From NCBI GenBank assembly GCA_963853835.1, contig OY970824.1, positions 67,001 to 131,000 of the forward strand: a DNA stretch of 64,000 nucleotides, written 5' to 3'. Within the stretch, counting starts at the first letter, position 1. Every line of letters starts with the position of its first letter. The position numbers and the translations under genes were made by a program. Of the stretch, positions 12,168 through 22,799 are shown piece after piece. This DNA comes from Calendula officinalis. Taxonomy: Eukaryota; Streptophyta; Magnoliopsida; Asterales; Asteraceae. Below the pieces are notes generated by a model. It saw only the letters and a program-made list of their open reading frames with translations. It was not told the origin of the DNA and made no database searches.

Positions 12168-13299
12168 TTTTTTTGACTATCGAGTAATTTAGCTCTGCAC
12201 CTTGCAGTACTCGGCTGACAAAGTACACCGGCACCTGCCTTCCCTCTCTTTCTGCGATGAGGACTGAGCTGATGGCCTCCCTTCCTGTCGAAAGGTACAT
12301 AACCAGAGCCTCTCCGGTATTCGGACTGGCCATGGTAGGGATGCTTCATAGATAACATTTCAATTCTTCGAATGCTCTTTCTGCCTCTTCAGTCCACTCT
12401 ACTCCCCCCTTCTTGGTACATCCATGAAGGGTTTTGAAGAAAGGGATGGACCTTTCTGCGGATTTTGCCAGGAAACGTCCTAGCGCTGCAAGCTTTCCGT
12501 TTAAAGCCTGAACTTCCTTCACCGTTCGTGGGGTTCCTGTTTTCAACAGGCTTTCTATCTTCTCCGGGTTGGCTTGTATGCCGGAAGGTGTTACAATGTG
12601 GCCTAGGAACTTGCCTCTACTCATGCCGAACGAACACTTCTTGGGATTCAGCTTCATATTGATTTTTTGCATCCGTCGTAAAGTTTCCTCAGTATCCCTG
12701 ATCAAGTCACCATCGCCTACGCTTTTAATTACCATATCATCGACATATACTTCCAAATTGCGTCCTATTTGCTGTTCGAAAGCCCTATCAACCAAACGTT
12801 GGTACGTGGCCCCTGCGTTTCGTAGTCCGAAAGGCATTTTGATGTAGCAGAACGTACCCTTGGCCGTATGGAAAGCCGTTTTCTCGTCATCCTCTTTGGC
12901 CATCTGCACTTGATGGTACCCTTTGTATGCGTCCAAGAAAGATTTCCACTTGTAACCTCCCAACGCCTCAACCTTCTGTTCTATCTCCGGAAGGGGATAG
13001 CTATCCTTGGGACACGCTTTGTTGAGGTCTTTAAAGTCTACACACATTCGCATCGATCCGTCTCCTTTCTTGACCAACACTGGATTGGCCACCCATTCTG
13101 GGTATGGAGTACTTCGTAGTACTCCCGCTGATACTAAGTCTTCCACTTCCCTACTTACTATTTTAACTCGATCAACTGCCATCCCTCTTTTTGACTGTTT
13201 TACTGGTGTGAATGTTGGGTTGATATTCAGCTTGTGTTCCGCAAATTCTCGGGACACACCCGTCATGTCTTTGGGCTCCCATGCGAACACACTTTTTTT
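12091..13299 (-). pseudogene. pol (RT): Tat element reverse transcriptase and first RNase H segment
   Basis: In the -1 frame relative to gag. Typical Ty3/gypsy RT blocks follow in order: VREVEDLVSAGVLR-like lead, VLVKKGDGSMRMCVDFKDLN, the YPLPEIEQ block, KTAFHTAKGTFCYIKMPFGL, and the catalytic YVDDMVIKS with two Asp. FLGHIVTPSGIQANPEKI and the thumb follow. An in-frame TGA at 12346-12348 interrupts the frame just before the first RNase H domain (MASPNTGEALVMYLS, ISSVLI). Coding then leaves this frame at a T7/A7 run (12168-12174), where one extra A relative to the family pattern shifts it. Sequence before 13299 in this frame is only a shadow of gag. The enzyme would copy element RNA to cDNA, but this copy cannot make the full protein. 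Confidence 0.85.
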
Positions 13300-15425
13300 C
13301 CCCTTAGGAGAGTTTCGAGCTCTCCTTTCAACTTGGGAGGGAGGTCGCCTCCCACTCGTATGGTCACTTCCGGATACTCCTCGTTCACCACAATCTGTGT
13401 CTCTTCCTGCTCCGTCCAGCTGTCTTGGTGTGTGACACTTCCACACTCTGTCGTGGGCATATGCATGCTCTGCATGGTGAGTACCCCCTGCTCTGAAGGA
13501 AATTTGAGCAAACCGTGAATAGTGGATGCTATTGCCTGCAACTGCCACATTCCCGTCCGTCCTAAAATTACGTTATATCTAGACGGAGCTTCAATAACAA
13601 TGAACTCTGTTACAATAGACTTGCTGCGGCTAGAATTCCAATCTGTCAGCACCAAAGGTAAGTGAATCTTTCCCCGTGGCCAGACCGATCGTCCTGAAAA
13701 TCCTACCACCGAAGACGTCGCCGGTTTGAGGAATGCTTTAACCTCAGGAGGGAACTTTTCGAAGCAGTGGTCGTACATAATGTTGGAGGAACTTCCTCCG
13801 TCTACATAAATTCGACGGACCATCGCCCGAGCAATAGCTCCACATATCACTAACGGCTCCATTCCGACGTATCCCTCGGGAATGGGTTCGTCTCTTCCGA
13901 ATTCTATCGCTATCCCCTTTCTTTTCCGCTGAGGAGATACAGAGTAAACTTGTTCCTCCATCATCATGATTTCCGTATCGTATACCGCCGCTCCACCTTT
14001 TGGTACCTCGGTTACCCCTTCTACGCTTTTTCCTTTCTTTTGAGTTTCTTTTTCCCTCTTATAGCTTTCGCAGGTCGACGTAGCGTGGCCCATTATTTTG
14101 TGAAACTCGCAATAAGCATTCGGGTCTCGAGGATATCTCTTCCGAGGGGCTCTTCCTTCTTTGTCTGCCCTGGGGACCGAAGCCGTGAAGGTTTCTGGAT
14201 GCCGAAGCTCATAGCTTCCATTCTGGAACCTTCCTCCGGGAGCTTTTCCTTTGTAGGTCGAACGACTAGGAAAGCTTGGTCGAAAGGATCCTCTCAACCT
14301 TTCGGCGCCCCGGAGGTGACCTGAACCAGACACCTTTTTTTCTTGGGCTTCAAATCGCAACTTCTCTGCACTTTCTTCTTCCTGCTTGAGTACCTTATTC
14401 ACCACATTAATCATATCATCAGCTTTAACAAAATCCCTTTTCGACAACTCTCCCTCACGGAGACCATACGTGAACGCCGCTATTATGAGTGAATCTTCTC
14501 GGACGGGCATCTTCCGGCTTTGTTCATTGAACCTTTTGAAGTATAACTTGTTCGACTCCCCCTCTCGCTGCCTACACGCCATTATGGATTGGGATTTTTG
14601 TTGATATTTCTTTTGTTGGATAAAACTGTGGCTGAACTGAGCAGCAAGCTCTTCGAAGCTAGCAATGCTCCTTTGTGGTAAACTAGATAACCAATACCGG
14701 GCTGAACCTTCCAAGGTTCCTGCGAAATATAGGCACCATAGTTTTTGATCCATCGGTATCATTTTCACGGCCCATCGGAAGCTAGCCACGTGATCATCCG
14801 GATCTCCCGTCCCGTCATACGACTTAACTCTGGGACCCTTGAGTCCCGGAGGGATCGGCATTTCATTTATCTCATCAACGAACAGAGACTGAAAGCTCTT
14901 AGGCGTAGAAAGATGAAGTTGAACAGAGCTCCCTGCTCTTTCCTCCACCGTTCGCTCCCTTCGGTCTAGGGCACGTTCCCTTATTCTGGGAGGAGTTCTT
15001 TCCCTCCTTCTTTCTGGGGCTCTTTCTCTATTTTCCTCTAGGGTGCTTTTCCTCCTCCTCTCCGGGGTTCGCCCTTGACTTCTTTCTTCTTCCGGACCAA
15101 ACCCACGACCTTGGGTTTGAAGGGTTTCTTCGCTATCGTCCTCTTCTGTGGATCCTTCACTAGAATAAGTGAGAGTCCTCCCAACTCCACTCATTCCTTC
15201 CGTAGCTCGTTTCCGACTTTTCTCCAAGTCTCTCAACTTCCGAAACTTGCAAAATAAGTTAAATTCTCTAATTTCCTCCTCTGTGGGATCATCTTTTCCC
15301 GATCCAGACGGAGGAGGGCACGCCGCAATACTGACGACAGCGGAAGCCGGGAAAACAGGAGTAGGATTACCCCCTGGTGGCGTTAGAGGCGGATTTCCTC
15401 CTATCAGCGTTGATTCGAGGACCAT
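13263..15425 (-). CDS. gag-PR: Tat element gag and aspartic protease
   Basis: A 720-residue frame starting 30 bp inside the 5' LTR. The N-terminus is charged and Arg/Glu-rich (RERAPERRRERTP type repeats). The central part carries the retrotransposon gag (capsid) signature: WCLYFAGTLEGSARYWLSSL and FEELAAQFSHSF, then a Lys/Gln-rich stretch and ESNKLYFKRFN. A compact Cys/His segment (YCEFHKIMGHATSTC) is the usual Tat nucleocapsid remnant. The protease active site is YVDGGSSSN, the expected D-[ST]-G with Gly-Gly, and RYNVILGR forms the flap-side motif. The frame ends at 13263 after overlapping the RT frame for more than 30 codons; the step into pol needs a -1 shift at an A7 run (13293-13299). 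It would form the virus-like particle and process the polyprotein. Confidence 0.88.
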   Translation of the reverse strand: MVLESTLIGGNPPLTPPGGNPTPVFPASAVVSIAACPPPSGSGKDDPTEEEIREFNLFCKFRKLRDLEKSRKRATEGMSGVGRTLTYSSEGSTEEDDSEETLQTQGRGFGPEEERSQGRTPERRRKSTLEENRERAPERRRERTPPRIRERALDRRERTVEERAGSSVQLHLSTPKSFQSLFVDEINEMPIPPGLKGPRVKSYDGTGDPDDHVASFRWAVKMIPMDQKLWCLYFAGTLEGSARYWLSSLPQRSIASFEELAAQFSHSFIQQKKYQQKSQSIMACRQREGESNKLYFKRFNEQSRKMPVREDSLIIAAFTYGLREGELSKRDFVKADDMINVVNKVLKQEEESAEKLRFEAQEKKVSGSGHLRGAERLRGSFRPSFPSRSTYKGKAPGGRFQNGSYELRHPETFTASVPRADKEGRAPRKRYPRDPNAYCEFHKIMGHATSTCESYKREKETQKKGKSVEGVTEVPKGGAAVYDTEIMMMEEQVYSVSPQRKRKGIAIEFGRDEPIPEGYVGMEPLVICGAIARAMVRRIYVDGGSSSNIMYDHCFEKFPPEVKAFLKPATSSVVGFSGRSVWPRGKIHLPLVLTDWNSSRSKSIVTEFIVIEAPSRYNVILGRTGMWQLQAIASTIHGLLKFPSEQGVLTMQSMHMPTTECGSVTHQDSWTEQEETQIVVNEEYPEVTIRVGGDLPPKLKGELETLLRGKKVCSHGSPKT

Positions 15426-15433
15426 TTTGTTCT

Positions 15434-15455
15434 CGGTCCCACGGATGGTGCCAAA
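15434..15455 (-). promoter_or_regulatory. Putative primer-binding site of the Tat element
   Basis: Directly inside the coding-orientation 5' LTR the minus strand reads TT then TGGCACCATCCGTGGGACC. The TGG start two bases inside the LTR is where a tRNA 3' end would anneal for minus-strand cDNA priming. I cannot name the tRNA without a search. Confidence 0.55.
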
Positions 15456-16074
15456 TGTTGAAACCGGTTCTTCGTGAGGTCTGGATGGACGGTGAGTCCT
15501 CTGATTACGGACGTAGAACCTGAAAGAACAAACGAAACCCTAAGTCAGATGCTCCCTGAGGGTTATCCTCGTGAGAACACTCCGACGCTCAAGTTAGATT
15601 TTATGACGTAAGGTCTTTAAGAAAGCATGTCGTTAAGACGAGATCGTATTAAATGTATGAATGCGATCGAGGATTAGCATTCAATGCTTGGGTTCGGTAG
15701 TATTGAATGCTAAGTGTTAGAAATGGAGAGTTCGGACGTACCTTCTGAAGAGGCGATATGTCTCTTTTATAACCGATCGGTTGGGCGGGAAACAGACTGC
15801 TTGATCTCTTCAGTCCGGTCCACGCAATGGTCTTTCGGGCAAAGGGTTGCGGTTCAGTCTGTTATTCATTGTGCCAAGACTTAAGCTTTCACCGATGCCG
15901 TCTTGGGTTTGGATCGCATTTAATGCTCTCGTGGCTCGATGTACTTTTCCTGGAAATTCGTTTGGCGCTTGGATCACCACATGGGGATATGAGTCTGATA
16001 CCGTTCGTCGGAAACCTTTCGTCCGGGTGTTCGATGCATCGCTGCAGGTCATGTATTTTGACTATGTCTTATTA
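15456..16074 (-). repeat. 5' LTR of the Tat gypsy element (coding orientation)
   Basis: 619 bp, near-identical to 6256-6874. In the element's own orientation it begins TAATAAGACATAG and ends CCGGTTTCAACA, so its termini are TA...CA rather than the canonical TG...CA. It directly precedes the primer-binding region and gag, and should carry the element's promoter. Confidence 0.92.
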
Positions 16075-16079
16075 TATAT

Positions 16080-16451
16080 GAATGCAAACCAAAGAATGTA
16101 CATATCTAAGAGCTTGGTTTGGATCCAAACACTAAGAATAACATAAAAATACCCTCTTGTAACCAAACAGATTTAACAGATGGCTGTACTAGTACTAGTT
16201 AACTCATAAAATGGTCACAAGAGTAGGTAGTTAACAATATGTATCCTACCATAATTTGTAACGTAAACGAGTTTTATGTAATGTCCAACGGCTATTTTTC
16301 AAAAAAAAAATTAATACACTCATTCTATCTATAAATATCTATTCATTTAATCCAAACAACTCACACTGATCTTTACTGCACAACAACCTGGGCCGAGAGA
16401 TGCGACGTTCAACGACCACTTCTCCGTTCATTTCCAATACTGATCGTGAAA
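16080..16451. other. Host DNA right of the Tat element
   Basis: AT-rich sequence that was contiguous with DNA left of 6251 before the retrotransposon inserted. A perfect 12-bp palindrome TTTGGATCCAAA (16118-16129), extended by flanking TTGG/ACAC bases, resembles PIF/Harbinger-type termini and may belong to the remnant that follows. Confidence 0.35.
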
Positions 16452-16590
16452 CACCATGAACAACAGGATGTTGAGGTCAAGAAATACAAAGAATTACGGG
16501 ATAAAGTTATACACAACGACTTTTGACGTGATATGGTTGAGCATCTTTGACAACTTAAATTGGAACGTGACGCTCAAGAAAAATAATTTT
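16452..16590 (+). pseudogene. PIF/Harbinger (ALP1-like) nuclease C-terminal remnant
   Basis: Translation from about 16455 gives QQDVEVKKYKELRDKVIHND, F, stop, RDMVEHL, stop, QLKLERDAQEK, stop. The pattern YKxLRDKxxHxxxxxDxVEHLWxLK is the usual C-terminal end of plant Harbinger nucleases. The two internal TGAs fall where Arg or Trp codons would be expected. Only the last roughly 40 codons are recognisable, so this is a dead fragment. Confidence 0.45.
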
Positions 16591-17577
16591 ATTTTAATTT
16601 TTATTATGTAATGTGGTGTTTATTTAAGTCTATGTATTGTAATTCTGTATTTTTAATATTAATCTATTTTAATATCTTCCATGTAAATATATAACATAGA
16701 AGAAAAAGAAAAAAAGTTTCGTCCCCTTTAACACCCATTTAGCTTATCACACACTTTTTCCCATTTATGTTAAACTAAAGAGCATTACAAGATCCGCGCT
16801 CCACGATTTTATGATTTATTCATTAGTTATAGGACTTACTATACATATGATTTTGTTTGTATATTGAGTTGCGGAAATTTACTATCTTATTCTTCATTTT
16901 TATAGTTTTTACGTTACAAAAATAAAAACTCGATCATATATATTTATTTAATGATTAGTGACATATTATTATCCCTTCCAAAAATTATATATATCTAATA
17001 TCTTAAAAGATGTGTTTCAAAATTAACATAAAGTTAATTGAGAACATAAAATTACGAATCCACAATTAAAATGAAGTATTCTATTTAAAAATATAGAGTA
17101 ATGAAAATATGAATAATAAGTCATAAAAGGGAGGGCGCCTACCATTACATAAATTAAGATTATTTATTATCTTTCACATATAATATCCCTTAGAGAGAAC
17201 AGAATACGGAAGATAATACAAATAATGAAACACCGTTTTGACTTGATAATGAATAGTACTTAAAGTATGACTGTTGTATATAAGGGGTAATACAAAAAAT
17301 CAAAAAAGCTATAACATAGTTATAACACGCATCTCACACTTTATGCTCTAATAATGGTAGGCTAATTGTTCGGTTAATATAAAAAACAAACTAGAAAGAA
17401 ATTATATTGATGACATGTTATTAAATTATATTTGCACAAAGAATGAATTTATTTTTACAAGAAAATGTAGAGGAATTAGACATTCATACCCTTAAATTTA
17501 ATAATTTCATATTGGAACGAAATTTTATTTAGCGATAAAATTATTTATTTGGTTTACATTTCCTTGTGATAATAAAT
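16591..17577. other. AT-rich stretch before the CTN array
   Basis: About 1 kb of very AT-rich sequence with short homopolymers and no usable frame. I see no gene and no clear repeat unit. It ends abruptly at the first CTN triplets. Confidence 0.5.
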
Positions 17578-20500
17578 CTATTCCTACTACTCCTACTGCT
17601 ACTACTGCTCCTATTCCTAATATTGCTGCTACTGCTACTACTGCTACTGCTAATACTTCTGCTGCTATTGCTACTGCTCCTGCTACTGCTGCTGCTAGTG
17701 CTACTGCTCCTAGTCCTGCGGCTACTGCTACTACTACTGCTACTGCTCCTACTCCTGCTGCTACTGTTGCTGCTGCTGCTACTACTGCTGTTGCTGCTAC
17801 TGCTACTACTACTGCTACTGCTCCTACTACTACTACTGCTAGTGCTACTGCTACTACTGCTCCTGCTCCTACTCCTTCTGCTACTGCTGCTACTCCTACT
17901 GCAACTACTGCTCCTACTCCTACTACTGCTACTGCTGCTGCTGCTACTGCTCCTGCTACTACTGCTACTGTTACTACTGATGCTACTACTATTGCTGCTA
18001 CTGCTACTACTGCTACTACTGTTGCTGCTAATGCTGCTGCTAATACTACTACTACTGCTCCGACTACTCTACTCTTGCTACTACTGCTACTGCTACTGCT
18101 GGTGCTACTACTACTGCTGCTACTGCTTCTGCTACTGCTGCTACTGCTACTGCTCATACTCCTGCTGCTACTGCTACTGTTACTGCTCCTACTACTACTC
18201 CCACTACTGCTACTGCTACTGCTACTACAACTGCTGCTATTGCTACTGCTACTACTACTGCTGCTACTGCTACTGGTACTGCTACTGCTGCTGCTACTGC
18301 TACTGCTAATGCTACTGCTGCTACTACTGATGCTGCTACTACTGCTACTGCTACTTCTGCTACAGCTACTACTACTACTACTGCAGCTACTGCTACTATT
18401 ACTGGTACTGCTAATGCTACTGCTGCTACTGCTACTACAACTGCTACTGCTACTGCTGCTGCTGAGACTACTGCTACTACTACTGCTACTGCTACTGCTA
18501 TTCCTACTGCTGCTGCTGCTGCTACTGCTGCTGCTACTGCTACTGCTACTGCTACTACTCCTCCTACTCCTGCTGCTACTGCTACTACTGCTGATGCTAC
18601 TGCAACTACTGCTATTACTGCTCCTATTGCTACTGCTACTGCTAGTGCTACTGTTGCTGTTGCTAATGCTTATTGCTACTGCTCCTGCTGCTGCTACTTC
18701 TACTGCTCCTGCTACTACTACTTCTGCTGCTGCTGCCACTGCTACTGCTACTGCTCCACTGCTACTGCTGCTACTGCTACTGCTACTGCTACAACTGCTA
18801 CTACTGCTGCTGCTACTGCTACTGCTACTTCTACTGCTACTACTACTCCTACTGCTACTACTGCTACTACTGCTGCTGCTACTACTGCTGCTGCTAATGC
18901 TACGGTTGCTGCTAATGCTACTGCTGCTGCTACTGCTACTACTACTCCTAATGCTGCTACTGCTACTGCTGCTACGGCTACTGCTCCTACTCCTGCTCCT
19001 ACTGTTACTATTGCTGCTGCTACTGCTACTGCTGCTACTGCTGCTGCTACTTCTACTACTGCTATTACTGCTCCTACTGCTATTGCTACTGCTACTGCTA
19101 CTACTGCTGCTACAGCTACTACTACTGCTACTGCTACTACTGCTGCTGCTATTGCTACTACTACTACTACTACTGCTACTGCTACTACTCAGACTACTGC
19201 GACTACTACTCCTACTGCTACTACTACTGATACTGCTGCTGCTGCTGCTCCTACTCCTGCTTCTACTGTTACTACTGCTGCAGCTACTGCTGCTACTGCT
19301 CTTACTACTGCTACTGCTACTGCTTATTGCTACTGCTGCTGCTGCTACTACTGCTACTGCTACTGTTGCTGCTGCTGCTACTGCTACTGCTGCTACTGTA
19401 ACCGTTCCTGCTACTGCTGCTGCTACTGCTACTGCTCCTACTCCTGCTGTTACTGCTACTACTGCTGCTACTGATGCTACTGCTACTCTTGATCCTACTA
19501 ATGCTACTGCTACTGCTACTGCATCATCTTCTACTGCCAAGTGCTACTGCTCCTGCTACTGCTGCTGCTACTACTACTGTAACTGCTGCTGCCTACTGCT
19601 ACTTCTGCTGCTACTACTGCTGCTGGTAATGCTGCTGCTGCTATTTCTACTGCTGCTACTACTGCTACTGCTACTGTTGCTGCTACTGCTGCTACTAATG
19701 CTACTGCTGCTTCTACTACTGCTGCTGCTACTGCTACTACTACTCCTACTGCTACCACTGCTCCTACTCCTACTACTGCTGCTAATGCTACTGCTGCTGC
19801 TCCTGCTGATGCTACTGCTGCTGCTACTACTGCTGCTCTTGCTGATACTGCTACTGCTCCTGTTACTGCTACTGCTGCTACTGCTAGTGCTACTACTGCT
19901 ACTACTCCTGCTACCACTCCTGCTACTACTACTACTACTGCTGCTGCTACTGCTACTGTTGCTACTCCTGCTGATACTGCTACTGCTCCTACTCCTGCTG
20001 CTACTGCTACTACTGCTACTACTGCTACTGCTCCTGCTACTACTACTGCTATTCCCTTTGCTCCTGATGCTGCTACTGCTCCTGCTACTGCTACTACTGC
20101 TATTACTACTGCTACTACTGCTCCTACTCCTACTATTGCTGCTGCTACTGCTGCTACTGCTGCTGCTACTGCTGCTGCTACTACTGATGATGTTACTGCT
20201 ACTGCTGCCGCTGCTACTGCTACTGCTACTACTGCTGCTGCTACTGCTACTACAACTGCTACTGCTACTGCTGCTACTGAGACTACTGCTGCTACTGCTA
20301 CTACTGCTGCTACTGCTGCTACAGCTACTGCTCCTACTCCTGCTGCTACTGCTACTACTGCTGCTGCTACTACTGCTACTGCTCCTACTCCTGATGCTAC
20401 TGCTACTACTGCTGCTACTGCTACTACTGCTCGTATTGCTACTGCTACTATTGCTGCTGCTAATGCTTATTGCTACTGTTGCTGCTGCAGCTACTGCTCT

Positions 20501-21256
20501 ACTGCTACTACTGCTACTGCTACAACTGCTGCTGCTACTGCTACTACTACTGCTTCTACTGCTGCTACGGCTGCTACGGCTACTGCTGCTTCTGCTACTA
20601 CTGCTGCTACGGCTACTGCTCATACTCCTGCTGCTACTGTTACTATTGCTGCTGCTACTGCTGCTGCTGCTACTGCTGATGCTACTGCTACTACTGCTAT
20701 TACTGGTCCTATTGCTACTGCTGCTGCTACTACTGCTACTGCTCCTACTCCTGCTGCTACTGGTACTACTGCTCCTACTACTGCTAGTGCTGCTGCTACT
20801 GCTTATTGCTACTGCTCCTGTTGCTGCTGCTACTGCTACTGCTACTGCTGCTTCTGCTACTGCTACCGCTCCTGCTAGTGTTGCTGCTGCTACTGCTACT
20901 GCTACCGCTCCTGCTACTACTGCTGCTACTGCTACTGCTCCTACTCCTGTTGTTACTGCTACTACTGCTACTACTGCTACCCCTGCTCCTACTAATGCTA
21001 CTGCTACTGCAGCTGCTTCTACTGCCTAGTGCTACTGCTCATGCTGCTGCTGCTACTGCTACTGCTGCTGATACTGCTACTTCTGCTGCTACTCTTGCTG
21101 CTACTGCTGCTACTGCTATTGCTACTGTTGCTGCTACTAATGCTACTGCTGCTGCTACGACTGCTGCTGCTCCTGCTACTACTACTCCTACTGCTACCAC
21201 TCCTCCTACTCCTACTACTGCTGCTGCTACCACTACTACTACTACTACTAGTACTA

Positions 21257-21288
<32 letters not shown>

Positions 21289-22342
21289 CCTGCTACTACT
21301 ACTGTTGCTGCTCCTGTTGATACTGCTACTGTTCTTGCTACTGATGCTACTGCTATCTGCTACTGCTACTGCTACTACTACTACTGCTACTACTCCTGCT
21401 ACTCCTACTCCTACTACTGCTGCTACTGCTACTACTTCTGCTACTGCTACTGCTGTTGCTCCTGTTGATACTGTTACTGCTCCTACTCCTTCTGCTACTG
21501 CTACTACTGCTGCTGCTACTACTGCTACTGCTACTGCTACTACTGCTGCTGGTACTGCCTATTGCTACTGCTCCTGCTACTGCTCATGCTACTACTACTG
21601 CTACTGCTCCTGCTACTACTACTGCTATTGCCTTTGCTCCTAATGCTGCTACTGCTCCTGCTACTACTACCGCTCCTGCTACTGCTACTGTTGTTGCTGC
21701 TGCTATTGCCTTTGCTCCTGGTGCTACTACTGCTACTACTGCTTCTACTCCTACTAATGCTGCTGTTACTGCCTATTGCTACTGCTCCTGCTGCTGCTGC
21801 TACTGTTGCTGCTACTGTTGCTGCTACTCCTGCTACTGCTGCTGCTGCTACTGCTACTGCTGATGCTGCTACTACTGCTGCTACTGCTACTACTACTGCT
21901 ACTGAGGCTACTGCTACTCCTACTGCTACTGCTACAACTGCTGCTGCTACTGCTACTACTACTCCTACTGGTACTGCTGCTGCTGCTACTGCTTATTGCT
22001 ACTGCTCCTGCTGCTGCTACTACTGTTACTGCTACTGCTACTGTTACTGCTACTGCTACTGCTGCTGCTACTGATGCTGCTACTGCTACCGCTTCTACTA
22101 CGGCTGCTACTGCTGCTACTGCTACTGATGCTACTACTGCTACTCCTGGTCCTACTACTGCTACTGCTACTGCTACTTCTACTGCTACTGTTTCTGCTTC
22201 TACTGCCTAGTGCTACTGCTCCTGCTGCTGCTGCTACTGCTACTCCTGCTGCTACTCCTGCTGCTACTGTTGCTGCTGCTACTGCTGCTACTACCGCAGC
22301 TGGTACTGCTACTGCTGCTGCTACTGCTCTTACTGCTATTGC
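17578..22342. repeat. CTN triplet mega-array with a higher-order repeat of about 214-223 bp
   Basis: About 4.8 kb built almost entirely of CTA, CTG, CTC and CTT triplets on the plus strand, mostly CTA and CTG in irregular alternation. A landmark, GC(T/C)TATTGCTACTGCTCC or its variant GCCTAGTGCTACTGCTCC, recurs with T-A-[TG] at 18671, 19325, 20468, 20804, 21027, 21560, 21774, 21994 and 22208, with a weaker variant at 19539. The last three intervals are 214, 220 and 214 bp; 19325-19539 is 214 and 20804-21027 is 223. Each of these equals 3n+1, so the CTN phase slips one base per unit and plus-strand translation rotates through poly-Leu, Ala/Thr and Tyr/Cys. Longer gaps are roughly multiples of the unit. 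Because CTN never forms a stop on the plus strand, very long frames exist by chance. Confidence 0.93.
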
Positions 22343-22728
22343 TGTTGGGTAATCTTGATGGATCGGGTACAATGGAGCGGGTCAGTGGTTAATCCATTAT
22401 TTGACTGGGTTATGAGTCATGGGTATGCACATGGGTTAATTACTTGGTCTTGTGTTTGACCGAGTTTTCAGCAAGAGTAATCAAACGTGTTTCCTTTTCT
22501 TTAGCTTGTTTACTAGTTATCTTAGCTAAGTGGGTTTGGCAGTTGCACCGAGGTTTTATGTCTTATTTAAGCATTTCAATTGTATGTAGTTAGAAGTGTG
22601 TGTAATCCTAGAAATATAGAATTATGGAGTCAGACGTCGATATATATATTACATGAGTTTTTTTTTCTTCATATTTCTTCACCATTATACACCATTTTGT
22701 TTGTTTAAATGGTGGTTCATTTCCAACA
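22343..22728 (+). repeat. 5' LTR of the small retrotransposon
   Basis: Starts TGTTGGG and ends CCAACA, the usual TG...CA with a short inverted repeat. Compared with the other LTR it carries an extra stretch around ttggcagttgcaccgagg (about 22537), where the second copy reads ttagagg. Confidence 0.88.
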
Positions 22729-22730
22729 AT

Positions 22731-22743
22731 TGGTATCAGAGCC
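22731..22743 (+). promoter_or_regulatory. Primer-binding site, initiator Met tRNA
   Basis: TGGTATCAGAGCC is complementary to the 3' end of plant initiator Met tRNA and lies two bases after the LTR, the standard Copia arrangement. Confidence 0.88.
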
Positions 22744-22799
22744 TCGTTCGAATGCTCGGGGGTGTATGATTGCAGCCTTTGATCAAGACCGTTCGGGTA

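Larger units (their letters stand above)
6251..16079 (-). mobile_element. Ty3/gypsy LTR retrotransposon, Tat lineage, with antisense ORF
   Basis: Two 619-bp LTRs (6256-6874 and 15456-16074) flank 8.6 kb. The 5-bp target duplication TATAT lies at 6251-6255 and 16075-16079. Coding orientation is minus: LTR, gag-protease, RT, RNase H, a second plant-type RNase H, integrase, then a separate ORF on the opposite strand, then LTR. A second (archaeal/plant-like) RNase H together with an antisense ORF between pol and the 3' LTR are established marks of the Tat clade (Retand/Grande/Ogre relatives). By eye the LTRs differ at about 9 of 619 positions, so the insertion is fairly recent. All coding modules are present, but pol is broken by stops and frameshifts (see the separate entries), so this copy needs helper proteins to move. 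Confidence 0.93.

Noticed and set aside
11098..15477. Plus-strand frames of 60-142 codons opposite gag-pol
   Set aside because: They lie antisense to well-supported gag, RT and integrase domains and show no motif of their own.
17525..21029. Very long poly-Ser (671 codons, minus) and poly-Leu/Ala-Thr (984 codons, plus) frames in the CTN array
   Set aside because: CTN triplets cannot form stops on the plus strand and only one minus frame meets TAG, so long frames are expected without coding. No splice context, no start context and no non-repeat domain.
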